Below are positions 51,305 through 63,987 of a stretch of 64,000 nt of DNA, piece after piece (position 1 is the stretch's first letter; each line of letters opens with the position of its first letter). The stretch comes from Micropterus salmoides. Lineage: Eukaryota; Chordata; Actinopteri; Centrarchiformes; Centrarchidae. Both the position numbers and the translations under genes were made by a program. The notes under the pieces are model-generated. The model worked only from the letters and a program-made list of their open reading frames with translations. It ran no database searches and was not told the DNA's origin. Where the stretch lies: the NCBI RefSeq assembly GCF_014851395.1, contig NW_024041151.1, forward strand, positions 30,116,231 through 30,180,230. Reading direction: 5' to 3'.

Positions 51305-51974
51305 TGGACAAACCTGTAAATGGGGACAAGAGGTTGGTGGGCTCCAATTCACAGCCGCCAGGGGACATTTGCTTCATGTCATTTCCCATCTCTCTCCCCT
51401 CATATCTGACAGCTCTCTAGTAAGGCATTAAATGCCCCGGGGAAAAAATACAGTACATAAAAGTGCATCACAAACCTGCCTTTTTGAAGGAATAGGCGAA
51501 TACAATCAATGGGCCAGAAAGGCATAGAAGCCCCAAGTGCTTTAAACATGCATTCACTGACTGAGTTGTGTTTCTGGCCACCTGATCAAGGCTGGATTAC
51601 AAAACACTGCCCAGGGTGCCATAGCCTTGAAGGGTCCTAAAAGATCCAAGTTCACTTGCATGTGAATTGTTTTTGGTAATTTCATTAACTGCAAATTTGT
51701 ATGAGAATTTCAACACTAAAGTACAATATTAGCTGAAGTGTGTCCTGCTTTAATAGCACATTTTTTAGCCATGTCTTGTACAGGAACCCTGTGTAAGTGT
51801 AGTTTGAAGAGCTTCACAATAGAACTTTACATATAAGGTTTTGTGTGTTTAATCAAATTACCACAAACAATAAACAAATGATGTGTTATTCCAGCACAGG
51901 AGGACTGGCTGCACTGGATGTAGTGGGAAAATGTAGGCAACAGGACGGTAGGCTGGGGGTCAGTAGGCAGCAGG

Positions 51975-52075
51975 GGAAAGTAACTTTACTCAAGTACATT
52001 TACTCAAGTAATGTACTTGAGAATTTCCATTTCATGCTACTTTCTATTTCCACTCCACTACATTTTAATTAATTT
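51975..52075 (+). repeat. cttgagtattt/cttaagtac-type interspersed repeat copy
   Basis: The phrases actcaagtac, tttccatttcatgctacttt and tccactacatttt match 41318-41440. It lies in the probable 5' intron of thnsl2. Confidence 0.55.
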
Positions 52076-52800
52076 TTTTCAGATTAAGATTTTACATATG
52101 AAGAGGCTATTTGCATTTGCTTTTTTTGGCTTGTGACCCCTTTATGCAAAAGCAGTGTCTAGTTGGAGCAGCACAGGACCACGGGACGAAACAACCTTAC
52201 TGCATACAAAATCGAAAAAACTTCTGTAGATCCAACTCACAACAGTGAACAGTAAAATGCTGCTTTAACACTGATGCATCAGTTTTAACAATCTAATAAT
52301 GTCACATATAATAATATATCAGTCACAGGGGACATTTGACTACCCAACCAGTACTTTTACATTTTGATCATTTAAATACATTTTGCAATTCTTCTCTACT
52401 AGGATGCAGGACTTTAGCTTTTAATTGAGTATTTTTTACTCAAGTAAATAACCTGAATACCTCTTAAATTACTGTCAGTAAGGGGCCAGCAAATTTTTGC
52501 ATAGGCTGTCTCTCTTCTTAGCTCTGTTTCCAACTCCTGAGAAAAATATTCTACTTTTTAGCTGCTAAATGTGTTCACCAGCTAGGACTGGAAGTGTACA
52601 GTGTGGTTTTAGAGCTTTTCCCTGAAAATAGCTGCCTATTGCTGCTGGAAACAACACTGATGTCAGTGAGACTTAACCAAAACAATAAAAATGCAGATCA
52701 GATAACTAAAACCTCTGCTGAATGATGATAATTCATGTGATAATGAAAAATATTGTTTAGAGATGCTTTAATTTTTTTAAGTGTAAATGTGTAGGTAGGG

Positions 52801-53247
52801 TAGAGCTGGACGATATGGCCAAAAATGTTATCACGATAAAAAGTTTCAAATCTTTTGAATTCGATAATTATCACGATAAGTATCTAACCTTTATTTCTTT
52901 TGAGTTTAAAGGCTGATTTTTGCTACTGAGGGAAAGTTGAAGAAACCTGATGGTTAATTGTGGTTTAAACTCATCTTTATGGTCAACACTTGAGGCCAAA
53001 CAGTGGATCACTTCACAAATCTGAGGTAGAACATTCAAAACAATTATAATAAAATCTTTTTCAACATTTTTTTTCAGTCCTTTTTCCTCAACAAAATAAC
53101 CATCTTAATAAAAAATTAAGTCCTAATTCGTGTATGATTCAAGTGAATAAAATCAAACATTTATTGAATATTTATTGAACATTTGTTATATTGTTGAAAA
53201 AAATTATATTGCGATAATTATTGTTATTGTTTTATTGTCCAGCCCTA
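52801..53247. mobile_element. hAT-like MITE, 447 bp, with perfect 8-bp duplication
   Basis: Ends tagagctggacgata and tattgtccagcccta are inverted repeats of 15-bp register with mismatches, flanked by aggtaggg at 52793-52800 and 53248-53255. It is the best-preserved copy of the family at 36803-37227 and 3560-3890. Confidence 0.88.
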
Positions 53248-53867
53248 AGGTAGGGATATTAAAGGCTGACACAAAGAGTTATATTACAGTGAGCAGTCAA
53301 TGTGAACTGTGCCATTAAGTAGTTCTGACGTTTAAATAACTGCTACATGTAACACCAGGCCAACCACAGCAAATAGTGGATTTACACTATAAATGTGTCT
53401 TTGTGTCTCTGTGGTAGATACCTCAACAGATCACAATTCAAAACAGTAAATAAACAATCAGCACTGTTAAAATGTAATTTTACTGGAGTCCAGACTTATG
53501 ATAGCTATCATACCTGCTAAGTCAACACAGACTATGTACTACTCTATCTATTATACTGTCACACAAAGAATGCACAATACGTAACTCTGCAGTAAAAAAT
53601 GATTTAAACAAAGCTCTTTCCTCTTCAATTTCTTTCAAGAAAACAAATTCATTCACACTTACAGAAAACTTGGTACCAGCCTATACTGCTGTGCTTTCTA
53701 CAAGAAAGATAGATCTATTGACAAACTGTTGACTGTTGCAAGGAAGATAAAAGTTGAACTTGAACTTTGGAACAGCCTTCCCAGGGAACTACAGTATGTA
53801 TTTATTATGAAGTAGCCTGCAAAAAAAACCTAATAGTGTTATTCTATAATAATCTATGGAGGAACAA

Positions 53868-55391
53868 AACTGCCAAAATCAAAAATAAATACATTTATAT
53901 GCCATTAAACACACCAAAAACAAGTAGACATTAAATTTAGAAACGTGACATGGTATTTTTGTTTTAATTTGCTTCTATATTTATTTACATTTGCACATAT
54001 CCCCATTTATTTAATAATTATTTTATTCATATATATTTACTTTATTTATATTTATCTACTTTTCGCCTATTGGTTGATCAACATCTGAGTGCTGACATGC
54101 AGATAGACCGTCAGGCTCACCACTGTCATACCGAGGTGATTACAGGGGCTCCGACCAGGACTCTGATCATATTTTATGGAGAAAATATTTTCTGGTTTTT
54201 CCTTTGTCATTCTACTTGTGGTCATGTTGTCAGTTTCAGAGACCTTAAACATGTTATGTGACATGCTTCACTAAGAACAAATATTACTGGGACCACCACA
54301 GATGAACATTTCATCGCAGCTACACTACAAGAGGAGCCTGAACTACATGAAAACAAGAGCTGATGCAATAGTTGATTTGATTTTAAACAACTTGTTTGAT
54401 AACTGTGTTAATCAACATATTAACTTTTATGTTGTATTGGATTTAATGTTGAACAGTGTACCTGTTTTTTATTTTATTAACATGATAATTGTCATTTTCT
54501 TCAATCATACAATTATTAGAACTCTTAAAATACATTGATTGAGTGAAAAAAGTATTTGCTTGAGCCAGTTGAAGGCACAGTACACATGCACATGAGTTCA
54601 TGTAATCAGGATGGTACCACCTCCATCTCAATTTGAGTCTGGAAAAACAATGTTTTTTGTACAATAATCAGTGAGAAACATTGTGCTCCAGCCTCTACCG
54701 TTTTTTCAACATAATTCTTGTGTCATTTGTGGTCTGATAAACAGAACATTTATGAAATTCAATGCCCCATATTGCTATTTGCCAAGCTACTTCAGGTGTC
54801 ATATTTAGTGGGACCTAGGTGAGGGTGAATAGGTTGGAAGAACCATAGATGCATACTGACAATATCAAGTTAGCTTTAGGGAAAACCAGAAAATATTTTC
54901 TCCATAAAATACAGTCAGAGTCATGTACCGAGCCGTATAATAACTTCGGTTTGACAGTGGTGAGCCTGACTGTCTGTCTGCATGACTTGGTGGCCACTGG
55001 CGTGTTTGTGTGGGAGCAGGGCATGTAAAATTGATCCATGCACTCTGATGTTGATCAACCATAAGACAAAAGTAGACCCCATGACACACTGAATGACGTG
55101 TTTGCATAATGACGCAGAAATGCCCAAAGAAATGTAAAAATAAAACACATAAATGAATAAGTTAGGGTAAATAAATAGGGGCAAAAACACAAAGGCAAAA
55201 TAATACATAAGCTACATAAATAAAATATATTTAAAAAGTAAATACTGTAATAAATAAATGTAAAATTAAACTAAGAAAGTATAAATAGGGGGATTTCTAC
55301 AAAGGTGAATAAATAATATATTATTTTTGGTGCATTTGATGGCATATTAATTTATTTATTGAGTCATTTATTTATTTTTATTTTGGCAGTT
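53868..55391. mobile_element. Foldback element with long inverted arms
   Basis: The left end aactgccaaaat and right end attttggcagtt are inverted. Long stretches of the arms pair: ggttgatcaacatctgagtg near 54070 with its reversed form near 55060, and tttatggagaaaatattttc at 54174 reversed at 54888. The arms are roughly 400-600 bp with indels around a centre of about 500 bp. No transposase is recognised. Confidence 0.75.
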
Positions 55392-55779
55392 TCGGCCCTC
55401 CAGCAGCGTTTCCACTTACGTTAACAGCCCAAACAGCTCCGGGCGTTTAGTTTATCAAACCACAAGGAACTTTTAAGTTGCATGCTGTTTACAGTGATGG
55501 AAGAATTACTCACATCCTTTAAAGTAAAAGTACCAATGGCACTTGCTACAGTATCACTTTGTATTTCTGTGTGGGACAAAAAAGGGGGCTTGCAAATGGA
55601 AAACCTGACAGCAGAGCTCGACCTACCAGCGTTACCAATAACTTAATGTCAGCCAGGAAGACAGGCAGGCAGCTTAATAAAGACATCAGCTCCTCTAAAA
55701 GCCTGATGTGATATTTCTGGGGGTCTCTAAAGTATTGACAGCATGATTTATTGCCATTCATCCCTGTTTTTATCCATCA

Positions 55780-55966
55780 TAATGGATCATGCGGAGTGTC
55801 AGACTTCATCCAGCCAGAGGGAAAGATCACCTGACCGGTCGTTCCGTGATCGCCTGTCCCTGGTCCGCCCCCCTCCCTCTCCGGCTAGTAGCCTGCGACC
55901 GACACGCTGTGACGGTTCGTGATCGTTCCCTCTGGCTGAATGAATATTACCATGATCCGTGCACTA
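55780..55966. repeat. Imperfect hairpin of about 187 bp left of the thnsl2 promoter
   Basis: Left-arm parts atggatcatg and cagccagagggaaagatcac match right-arm gtgatcgttccctctggctg and catgatcc in inverted order. The loop is GC-rich. It resembles a small MITE; no duplication was identified. Confidence 0.55.
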
Positions 55967-56363
55967 CTGCAGCTGGGGGCTCTCCGCAGCGCCATATAAC
56001 TTTCTAAATTCTTCCCTCTCACGGAGAAAAGCAAGGTCAGGTCGCAAACACAGCCGCAGCTGTTGTGTGAAGAGTAATGTAGAGTATGATTTAAAATATA
56101 TATATATTATTATTATAATCAGACAAACATGCCTGATACTTTCACAGTCAGCTCCAGGCCTACATGCTTGCAGCTATTAATGATTCAGCAGCAAGAAAGC
56201 GATGGTATAACGTTAGTTCTCACACTGAGCCAGCTTGTTCAGTCACCGCAGGGTTTGCTAGTTTGTTTATATCGCGGTTAATATGCAGCAACAATAACAG
56301 CCTAAAGGAGAAAGCAGCCTCTGATCTGGCTATCGGGTTTTCAGAGAGCTTCGAGCTTACCTC

Positions 56364-56450
56364 GGATGATCTGTGCAGGGGAGTCTGCGCGACAATCTAC
56401 AACCCTCTTCCCATTGGCTCAAAGGCTGTGGGCGGGACTTTGGTCCTCAT
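56364..56450 (-). promoter_or_regulatory. thnsl2: Probable thnsl2 promoter and noncoding first exon
   Basis: The thnsl2 start exon begins at acceptor 51314, so a 5' noncoding exon must lie to the right. On the minus strand catccgag|gtaagc at 56363 is a good donor. Above it are CCAAT (minus-strand agccaatggg, near 56412-56421) and a GC box (plus gggcggg near 56430). Assignment rests on strand, position and motifs, not on transcript data. Confidence 0.4.
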
Positions 56451-57083
56451 GGAAGAACCACTCGCAGGACTCATTTGTCGTGTCATTACTTCGAAGCAAT
56501 TTTGAGTTTGAAAATCCTAATATAGGCTAATTACACTTCATAATTATGTTGACATTATCCTGTCTGACTCTGCAATATAATTCTAATCATATAACTTGAG
56601 GATATCATCATTCATTTAAATTGGCTATTGATGCTACAGTGCAATTTTAATATGAACATCTCAAACTGCAAAACAACTTAAATGGTGCACTAACGTTAAC
56701 TGAAGGTTAAGGTAAGGTGTAATCTTCTGGAGGCCCTGAAGAGAGGTACAGTGTGCTGATGTGTTGGCAGAGACAGATCAATGGTTGTTGTCGCGGTTGT
56801 GTGAAACTTGTAGGAGATGCAGCTCTGCAGACAGACGCACCGAACCAACCCTTCGATTCCACTGCTGCAGCCTATTATTGGGGCCCAAACACGACATGAG
56901 GCCCAGTGTTAATGAACACAATTTACACAGTAAAATAACTCACAAACACATTGAGGTGAGGTGTGTTGGGGCTCTAAATCAGTCCAAAAATACTACAGAA
57001 TACTACTACTGCTTTCAAAAAGACCTTTCATATGGCCTACGTTCTGACTTGTCATAGCAGATAGCACAGGGATTACATTCCAG

Positions 57084-58095
57084 TTAAAGGGGTAATATGT
57101 AGTTTTCAGCGGCCACTAGCGGTGCGGTTTTAGGGTTGCAACCAGGCGCGTGCTCGTATGTGCTCGGCTCGAACTCATGAGCGAACATAATCTGAAACAC
57201 AGTCGCTTTCATACAGAGATCTCGTTGTTCCCGGATCTGAGGCGGATCAAATCGGACCCCCTTTCAGGTGTAGTGCCGAAAAGTGACTGCTGTCTGCTGG
57301 AGCTGTATTGCCCAGTCTCTTCAATCACTTTCTGGCAAGTGAAATAGCCTACTGCATTTTTTGGGTTGTATTGGCCATTTAAAGGTATTTTAAGAGGTAA
57401 AAAGTACTAGGTGAGCTATAATCTGTCAAATATAACTCTTCTGAATGAAATCAAGTAATTTCAGGGCAGAAATAACCTTTCAGTCAACAACAAAAGGCTT
57501 CAATCATTTTCTGGCAAGTGAAATACTGCATTTTAAGAGTTGTATTGGGCATTTAAAGGTATTTTAACAGGTAAAAAAAGAGTGGATTGGTTGGTAGGCC
57601 TACACAGCAAGTAAAATAATGCAGAGTCATAAGGATAATTGCAAAATTGTCTTCATTTTCTATCTAAGTTGGCAGTAAGTTATGTTAATTAGGCTACAGC
57701 GCGTTTTCCAAATATTAAACAAAGATATTACACATAGGCCTACCAAACATCACTTTTCAGCAGTAACGTTACCTTTTAGATAGCACAGCGAGCTGGCAAC
57801 AGTTAGTGAGCGACACTGAAGTTCACTAGAAAAGCAATTTCTGAAGAAATTGCGGCGTGAATGCTGTCAATGCTATCATTAATGACATTGTTGCCACACT
57901 TTATAACATTATAACAGTTAGAATAACAGTAAGCAACATTACTGTAGTAAATGGTTCTTGCAATGTTTTGTTGTCCTGCACCATTATGCTGCATGCATGC
58001 ACCATTTCTAAGTGAGTTTACAGCCCCTTTACAGGAAGTAAAAAATGATTTATTAATAAGTGATTTCATTGAAAACTGACATATAGCCCCTTTAA
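57084..58095. mobile_element. TTAA-flanked DNA element, about 1 kb
   Basis: Left border ttaaaggggtaatatg and right border atagcccctttaa carry TTAA at each end. The first 150 bp (ttttcagcggccactagc, gaactcatgagcga, gctttcatacagagatc) match the nested element at 11181-12100. No transposase. Confidence 0.75.
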
Positions 58096-58559
58096 GTACA
58101 ATGTTAATCCTTGCAGCTATCAGCACACACAATACCAGGGCCTAGTAACTGGTAATAGAATGCAGCAGTTTTTAATGCTGTGGTTTTCCTCTAAGGGCAT
58201 GTCAAAAACACTCTGCTGTGAAATAGGTAAACAGGTAACATTCTGAGTGATCACACAATATAGTGTGGGGTAGGCAGCCATAGCTAATGGTAAAAATTAC
58301 ACAGGTGGTTCACAAGTCAAAATATCTTGCACCAAGATCTCTCTTGAAGAGGACTAAAGTGGAATCTTTACTGCAGTGAAAACATACCGTCTGTAAATTT
58401 ATCAAGGTTCATTTATTATATAATACACAGGGTTTCACAGTGACATGAAAACTGGCACCCTCTTCACACTACACATACAGAGCATAAAAATAAAAGCAAT
58501 ATATACTGTTGGATACATTATACAAGGTGGTGGTATGACGATCTGCAAAACCAGAAAAC

Positions 58560-59050
58560 AGAAAGTTCCATGTCATTTCTTTATGATGGAGTACAGAGGA
58601 TGAGGTGGAGATGAAGAGTCTCACAGCCTGAGGGAAAAGCTGCTATATTTCTGTATCTGTTCCCAGAAGGCAGCAGGGTGAACAGGCTGTGGCTGGGTGG
58701 GTACTGTCCTTTAGGATTCTTTGGGCTCTGGAGGCACCTCGCCTCACTGATGCTCAGGAGATGGGTACCGATGAGCCCTCAGCCCTACTGATGTAGACAG
58801 GAGTGTGTGCGTTTATCTACATAATCCTTAAATCAACGAGCAGCTCATTAGCTTTACTGACGTTGAGCAGTACCTTCTCTGTACATCACTATGCAACATC
58901 AGCAATTACCTCCCGATATGAAGTCTCATCGTTGTTTGAGATCCGGCTGATGATGGTGGTGTCGTCAGCAAACTTCACTACAGACTTCTCTCCATGTTAG
59001 GGGTTTGCAGTCGTGAGTGTACAGTGTGAACAGGATCACACAGCAGTGGG
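58560..59050 (-). mobile_element. LINE reverse transcriptase and 3'-end fragment
   Basis: The minus strand encodes VKFADDTTIISRISNNDE, the ADD active site of a fish LINE reverse transcriptase, from about 58990 to 58930. The segment nearer 58700-58600 encodes SLFTLLPSGNRYRNIAAF-like C-terminal sequence. The middle is deleted, so the copy is dead. Confidence 0.75.
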
Positions 59051-60313
59051 GGCATATTTTGTGTGTGTCTTCAGGTTTCTAAAAAAGACCATGTATTTGT
59101 ACAAAATATTATGTAAATTGTCCTAGAAAACTATATTTCATTAGGCATTTTCCAAATTATTTTCTGCTGGTAAGTAATGCTTACACCACTTCACAAAGAA
59201 AGATGATTGAGTTATACCATCATTCATTTTAATGCACATCTGCAAACATGTAAAAACATATCTACAAGTCTTAACACTGGCAACATTACAAAAATGTGCT
59301 TACAAAATTGGAACCATGCAAATAACTGACATAAGACATAACGAGTATAGTGAACATCACCCTTCCAAAACACACACACATTCATCAGGATAGAAATAAA
59401 TATACATTACAAAGAGGAGCATGTGGATGCCATCAATTAGTGACAGTCCCACAAAAAATATTCACAGACTTTTGCACGTGATAAAAAATACCTTCAAATG
59501 CAAAAAATCTTTGTTTTGGTCTTAGAATGCTTGGTCTTTCTTGCTCTTTCAAAGTGAACATATTCTACTTTTATACGTGGTTGCATATAGATATCTAGCT
59601 AAAGTACAATTGAAAAGGTTGATTATTTACGATTACTTTTTCTCACAATGTTAAGTAGGAGGAAATGCTGCTTGCAGCAGCAAAAGGTCTGTGGCGGTAA
59701 GGGGATTTTAGCCACTTATTTTTAGAACTATAATCAATCTGGCCTCCTCTTTTGCAGACATTAGATCTGTCTCACTGCAGTTTAAGGTGTAGGATGGCAC
59801 AAGCCTAGGGGTCATTTAGGTATAAGAGATTAACCTATTACACAAAGTTAAATCCATCCAAAGGCAGCTAGAGTGAGTTATTTTGTTTATTTTGAAGGAC
59901 AGGTCTGCTGGCTAGTGATAATGAGAGTCACAGATGGGGTAAGGAAGTCAGAAAGTGTTAAACTATTTTATGGAATTTATTGACAATAAGAAATATGGCC
60001 AGAGAGAATAGTTTTTGATGGTTACATTTTATTGACTAGAAGATCCTAAAGTGTGAGGGGCTGTCACCAGTGGACTGATAAATTGGTATCCAACAGTCCT
60101 TATATACTGGATTTAAAATCAAAAGCAAATAGTGATTTGATATTTTTAACATCTCAGAAAAATGTGTCAAATGCCATCCAGTATTTGACAGGAGAAGCAC
60201 TGATGACAACAGAGAATGACACCATTTCTGATCTGTTATGAGATGTTGAGCGATTTTAATTTAACACAGTCTAGAAGATCCTTTTCAGTTCTTATGAAAG
60301 AGCACTTCTGACC

Positions 60314-60341
60314 ACCCCCCCCCCCCACACACACACACACA
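60314..60341. repeat. C-run joined to (CA)n
   Basis: A poly-C run passes directly into a CA dinucleotide repeat. Other C-runs are at 1455-1470 and 9993-10004. Confidence 0.95.
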
Positions 60342-61197
60342 TAAATGTGTTCTTTGAGCAGCTCATCAACACATTTTAAAAAGCACTGCATCGTTACATA
60401 CTGTTCGTGAAAAGTAAACAGCTTCCACACATCAACAACAATAAAGACTACATTTCAGTAGTGTGTTTTGTACAGGATGGTAAGATTTAAACTTTGGTAG
60501 CAGAAAAAACAGACAGGATCATATTTAAAAATCCTGTACTTTACAAGTAGAGGTGACACAGAGTGAGTCGAGTTGACCTCTTCAGCAAGGACTTCTGAGT
60601 TTCATTCTTGGCTTACAGCCGAATGCCGATTCATTTCTTCAAAATCTTCATGAGTATGCATTCAATGATTCAATAAGCTGGATCTCACCAGTATATTTTG
60701 AGCTTTTTCTGTTTCCGCACTGATGAACATACAAGCTTGTGACTGGATATTACGGCAGTGGCAGATTTAAGTTAAGACATTTACATTCAAATTATAATCT
60801 ATACTCTATCAGTCTGCCACATGGATCAGATGATATGATCTGTTGAGCTGTGCTGGTGTTCACACTGAGCATTATCAGGCTTAACCAAAAGTTAATCTGC
60901 ACCGTCAACCCTGGGCTATTTATGCATTTTATTTATCGTAAAAGAGGGTTTTATTTCTTCAAAAACAATCAATTGCAGGCCTGTGTGAGCTTCAGCAATA
61001 ATGGTCAGTCATGCTACTCCACTGTCATTCCGCTTTATCTGTTAGCTTTGCTAAAAGAATAAAGAGTGGGTAGAGGTTTTCATGCTCATCATCAAAAAAT
61101 ATCAATTAGTCATCAGGATATGTTATCCTTCAATAAACAACCAAATATTATGACATACTTCTGGAACAGATATTTAGACTCATCCATCATTAAAGTA

Positions 61198-61917
61198 AAG
61201 GGCTGCACGACTGGTCTGATTGCAATCGCGATGTCGTCATGTGCGATTACATAACCACAAAAAGTGTGCGATTTAATAAAACAGAATAAGTGTGTGTGAG
61301 CTCTCTTCTGTGTGTGCGCTGCAGTCTGCTCATTATCTCCGCCCACACCAGGCTCTCACCTGTGCCCCTAAAAACAGATAGACCTAAGTGCAATCTTTTT
61401 CTGAGCAGTGTGACAGTAACTTTTAAGACAAGAATCTACCGACCAATCACAGGCTGGATGGGGCAGGACAAAAAGTTTGACGTGCTACAGTAAATCATTA
61501 AATGTTGAACAAAATGATCATTAACAAGTTAGGACTCAGTATTAACAAATGAGAGACTGATGTAGAGCCTTTTGCTTGCACAAGGATTTGATGAATAAAA
61601 ACAACCCACAGAAATGAAACAGTTCCTCCTCCAGGTTGTGGATAGAGACTCTGCATTAGACAGATGGACATGGAGCCGGTGCCAGTGTGCCAATATTTGC
61701 TGCTTCTAGCCTGTCCAACTTGATCACAACTTGTTTATTGTTTAACTTCGATCAAGTTGAGAAATCTACATACAAAATGTCAGTATTTCGTGCATTCTTT
61801 GACAATTAAGCAAGTAGACTCATAGTTCCATTTGTTCCATTATAATTGAATCGCAAATTGCAATTTTGTCCACAATAATCACAATATGACTTTTTTTATT
61901 CAAATCGTGCAGCCCTA
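61198..61917. mobile_element. hAT-like element, 720 bp, with perfect 8-bp duplication
   Basis: Ends aagggctgcacga and tcgtgcagcccta are inverted repeats, flanked by ttaaagta at 61190-61197 and 61918-61925. Subterminal repeats around gcgat/atcgc recur. It shares the tagggctg-type end with the MITE at 37399-37531. No transposase frame is seen. A stray gggctgcacgat at 62722 may be an end of a further copy. Confidence 0.85.
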
Positions 61918-63491
61918 TTAAAGTACTGATGTGAGTTGCACTGACACAACGTAAGGATGTACTGGGTGTTTCTGAGATGTGACGTATTTAATAACACGCT
62001 GTACAGTTATTAGAAAATAACATTCAATATAGCTGCTAAGGGTCTTTTTGGTGTGTTGTTTTTGATAGTAGCACAAGACGAAGATTGTTGTTTAGTTTGG
62101 CCCATTCTCAATAAATCAAATATTTTAGCCATAACCTCCCATTCAATGGCAACATCTTTGTTAGAAACAACATACATGTCACATTCCATCTCCAACAAAT
62201 GGAAGACTCACTAGCTGCGGGCTGGCTATCAAATCTGAAATTTTATTTCTGCATTCCAAAATGTATCCTAGTATTGAAAACTGTCAGCCATTAAAAGTCT
62301 GGTCAGAATGGTAATCTTTTTACTTCCATCTCCAATTTAAATCTTCATGTCAATTCAAGACCATTTTATTTTAGGGAAAATCTCAGTCAGCCGTTACAGC
62401 AGTTGGCTTCTTTTGTTATTGTAGAATAAAGGGTTTTATAAAGTATCAAAAGAAGTAAAATTGTGGTGTATGTACCAAATCTGTTAACGTATTGGCATCG
62501 TATTATATAACAGCAGAAACTATAAGTATGACTTGTAAATAGATGTAATACTCACACTATTAATGACTGGTCATGATAGAAGTATTGTAATGAAACTACT
62601 GTAGAGATATGTGTAAACCCAAGTTGGAGAAAAAGCTCAGCAAGTAGTGTTCAGTGTGAAAAGCACCACCATTTGCTCTGATGGTTCTTGCCCTTCTTTC
62701 AATACAAGGTAAATGGATTCTGCAGCACAGGGCTGCACGATGAAATGAAAGTAAGCATTTTGTTCTTCAAAATAAAATGATCTACATTGTCAGTGGGTCA
62801 AAAGCATTGCTGAGACGTAACGCTCAATAAATAATGCTTTTAAGAAGGTTACTCATAAAATATTCTTTCAGCATCAGTCTACCCAGAAATACTGTCTCCT
62901 GTTTCAAACCATTAAACAGATAAGGCATACATGTTTCTTACATTAAAAACGTTTAAAAAACAAACCTTAAAGAATAAACACGTGCTATTGCTCAACCCAG
63001 CTCAATTAAACACTTGCTCAATCTGACTCCATATAAGGATACAGTGGGATCTTTGTTAAATTCCTGGCTCTTGTTAAAGATTTCTAGTATGTTTCAGGAC
63101 AAACTGAGATCGGTAGTGTACTGTAGGACTCAAGTGGCTCCCTCTCCCTCAGATGTTCAGTGCAAACATCATTATCTGAGCACAAGTCTCCATGGGAGAG
63201 ATGGCGGTGAGAGGAGCCTTTTCCCATAATGCATCAAGTGGCATCTCCTCCCCACTTTGAGGAAGGAATAGTTTCAGCACGTCCTCAAAGGTTTCACAAC
63301 AGTCCCCACTGACCAAACATCAGACATCAAGTTAAAAAGAAGTATGCTGGGTTTCCCCCAACACATCTGTCCAGGCTCTTCATTGATCAAGTCCTTCCAC
63401 CAAACATGTTTGACATGACAATGTTGTTGAACGTTTAACCTCCAACCTACCGCATCGGCGCAGAAAAGGTAGGAGGAAAAGAGTCAACAGG

Positions 63492-63987
63492 TTAGGAGTT
63501 ATCCTGCAGCTCTTTGGCCTTGGTCAGGATGGTGTGGACATCTGAGATGGGGTAATCCTAAAATGAACATCAGTAAAAGAAAAAGAAAAAAAATCACTCC
63601 GTGTGAGTCAGTTAAGGTAAAAACATCAGCTGTACTGTACGTCTTCATATGAAGTTTATAAAAAGCCTTACCTGCAGTAATCTCATATTCACTGTGAAGT
63701 CTCCTGCCAGTAAGTTAGCTCGGATGAGTCTGTGAACAGAAGAAGTCAACAGAAAGCATGATTGACATGAAGAGTCAGTGGTATCGCTGCTGTAGAAGGA
63801 CAGGAAGCACAATCTGAGAAGCTCACATGAGCATGGCGCAGCAGACCAGGATGAGGAAGTGGAATCGCTCCTGGTCAGAAAACAGGGTGTCCCAGATACG
63901 GATAACGTCTGGCAGAAGGAACTCCTGAGATAACAACAAGGTCAGCCAGCGGAAGGTGAAATACTGGGGTTTGATGTTCTGCTCTTC
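63492..63987 (-). CDS. tbc1d13: TBC1D13 C-terminus, last 3 coding exons (partial gene)
   Basis: Exons 63987-63827, 63729-63672 and 63557-63492 join in frame to about 95 C-terminal residues ending KAKELQDNS. The stretch FRWLTLLLSQEFLLPD, then VIRIWDTLF, VCCAML and GDFTVNMRLLQDYP closely matches the end of vertebrate TBC1D13, a TBC-domain GTPase-activating protein reported to act on Rab35 and to affect GLUT4 traffic. These residues form the C-terminal helical part of the TBC domain. The Arg and Gln fingers lie upstream, outside the window. The acceptor for the first exon is at 63988 (cacag), so the gene continues past the right edge on the minus strand. The final codons are followed by taa at 63494-63492. 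Confidence 0.9.

Larger units (their letters stand above)
51314..56363. other. Probable 5' intron of thnsl2
   Basis: The stretch holds the repeat at 51.98 kb, the hAT-like MITE, the large foldback element at 53.87-55.39 kb and a small hairpin element at 55.78-55.97 kb. No exon is recognised inside. Confidence 0.45.
56451..63491. other. Spacer and tbc1d13 3' region
   Basis: Between the thnsl2 promoter and the tbc1d13 stop there are the TTAA element, a dead LINE, a C-run/CA microsatellite (60314-60341) and a hAT-like MITE at 61.2-61.9 kb. The tbc1d13 3' UTR starts at 63491 and runs left for an unknown distance; several minus-strand AATAAA hexamers occur (for example plus TTTATT at 60028 and 59886). 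Confidence 0.45.

Noticed and set aside
56164..56505. 113-codon plus-strand frame over the thnsl2 promoter
   Set aside because: It runs across CCAAT and GC-box promoter sequence, has no recognised domain, and ends in a repeat-free AT-rich stretch.
62719..62745. Possible further hAT-like element starting gggctgcacgat
   Set aside because: Only one end is visible; no matching inverted end or duplication was found nearby.
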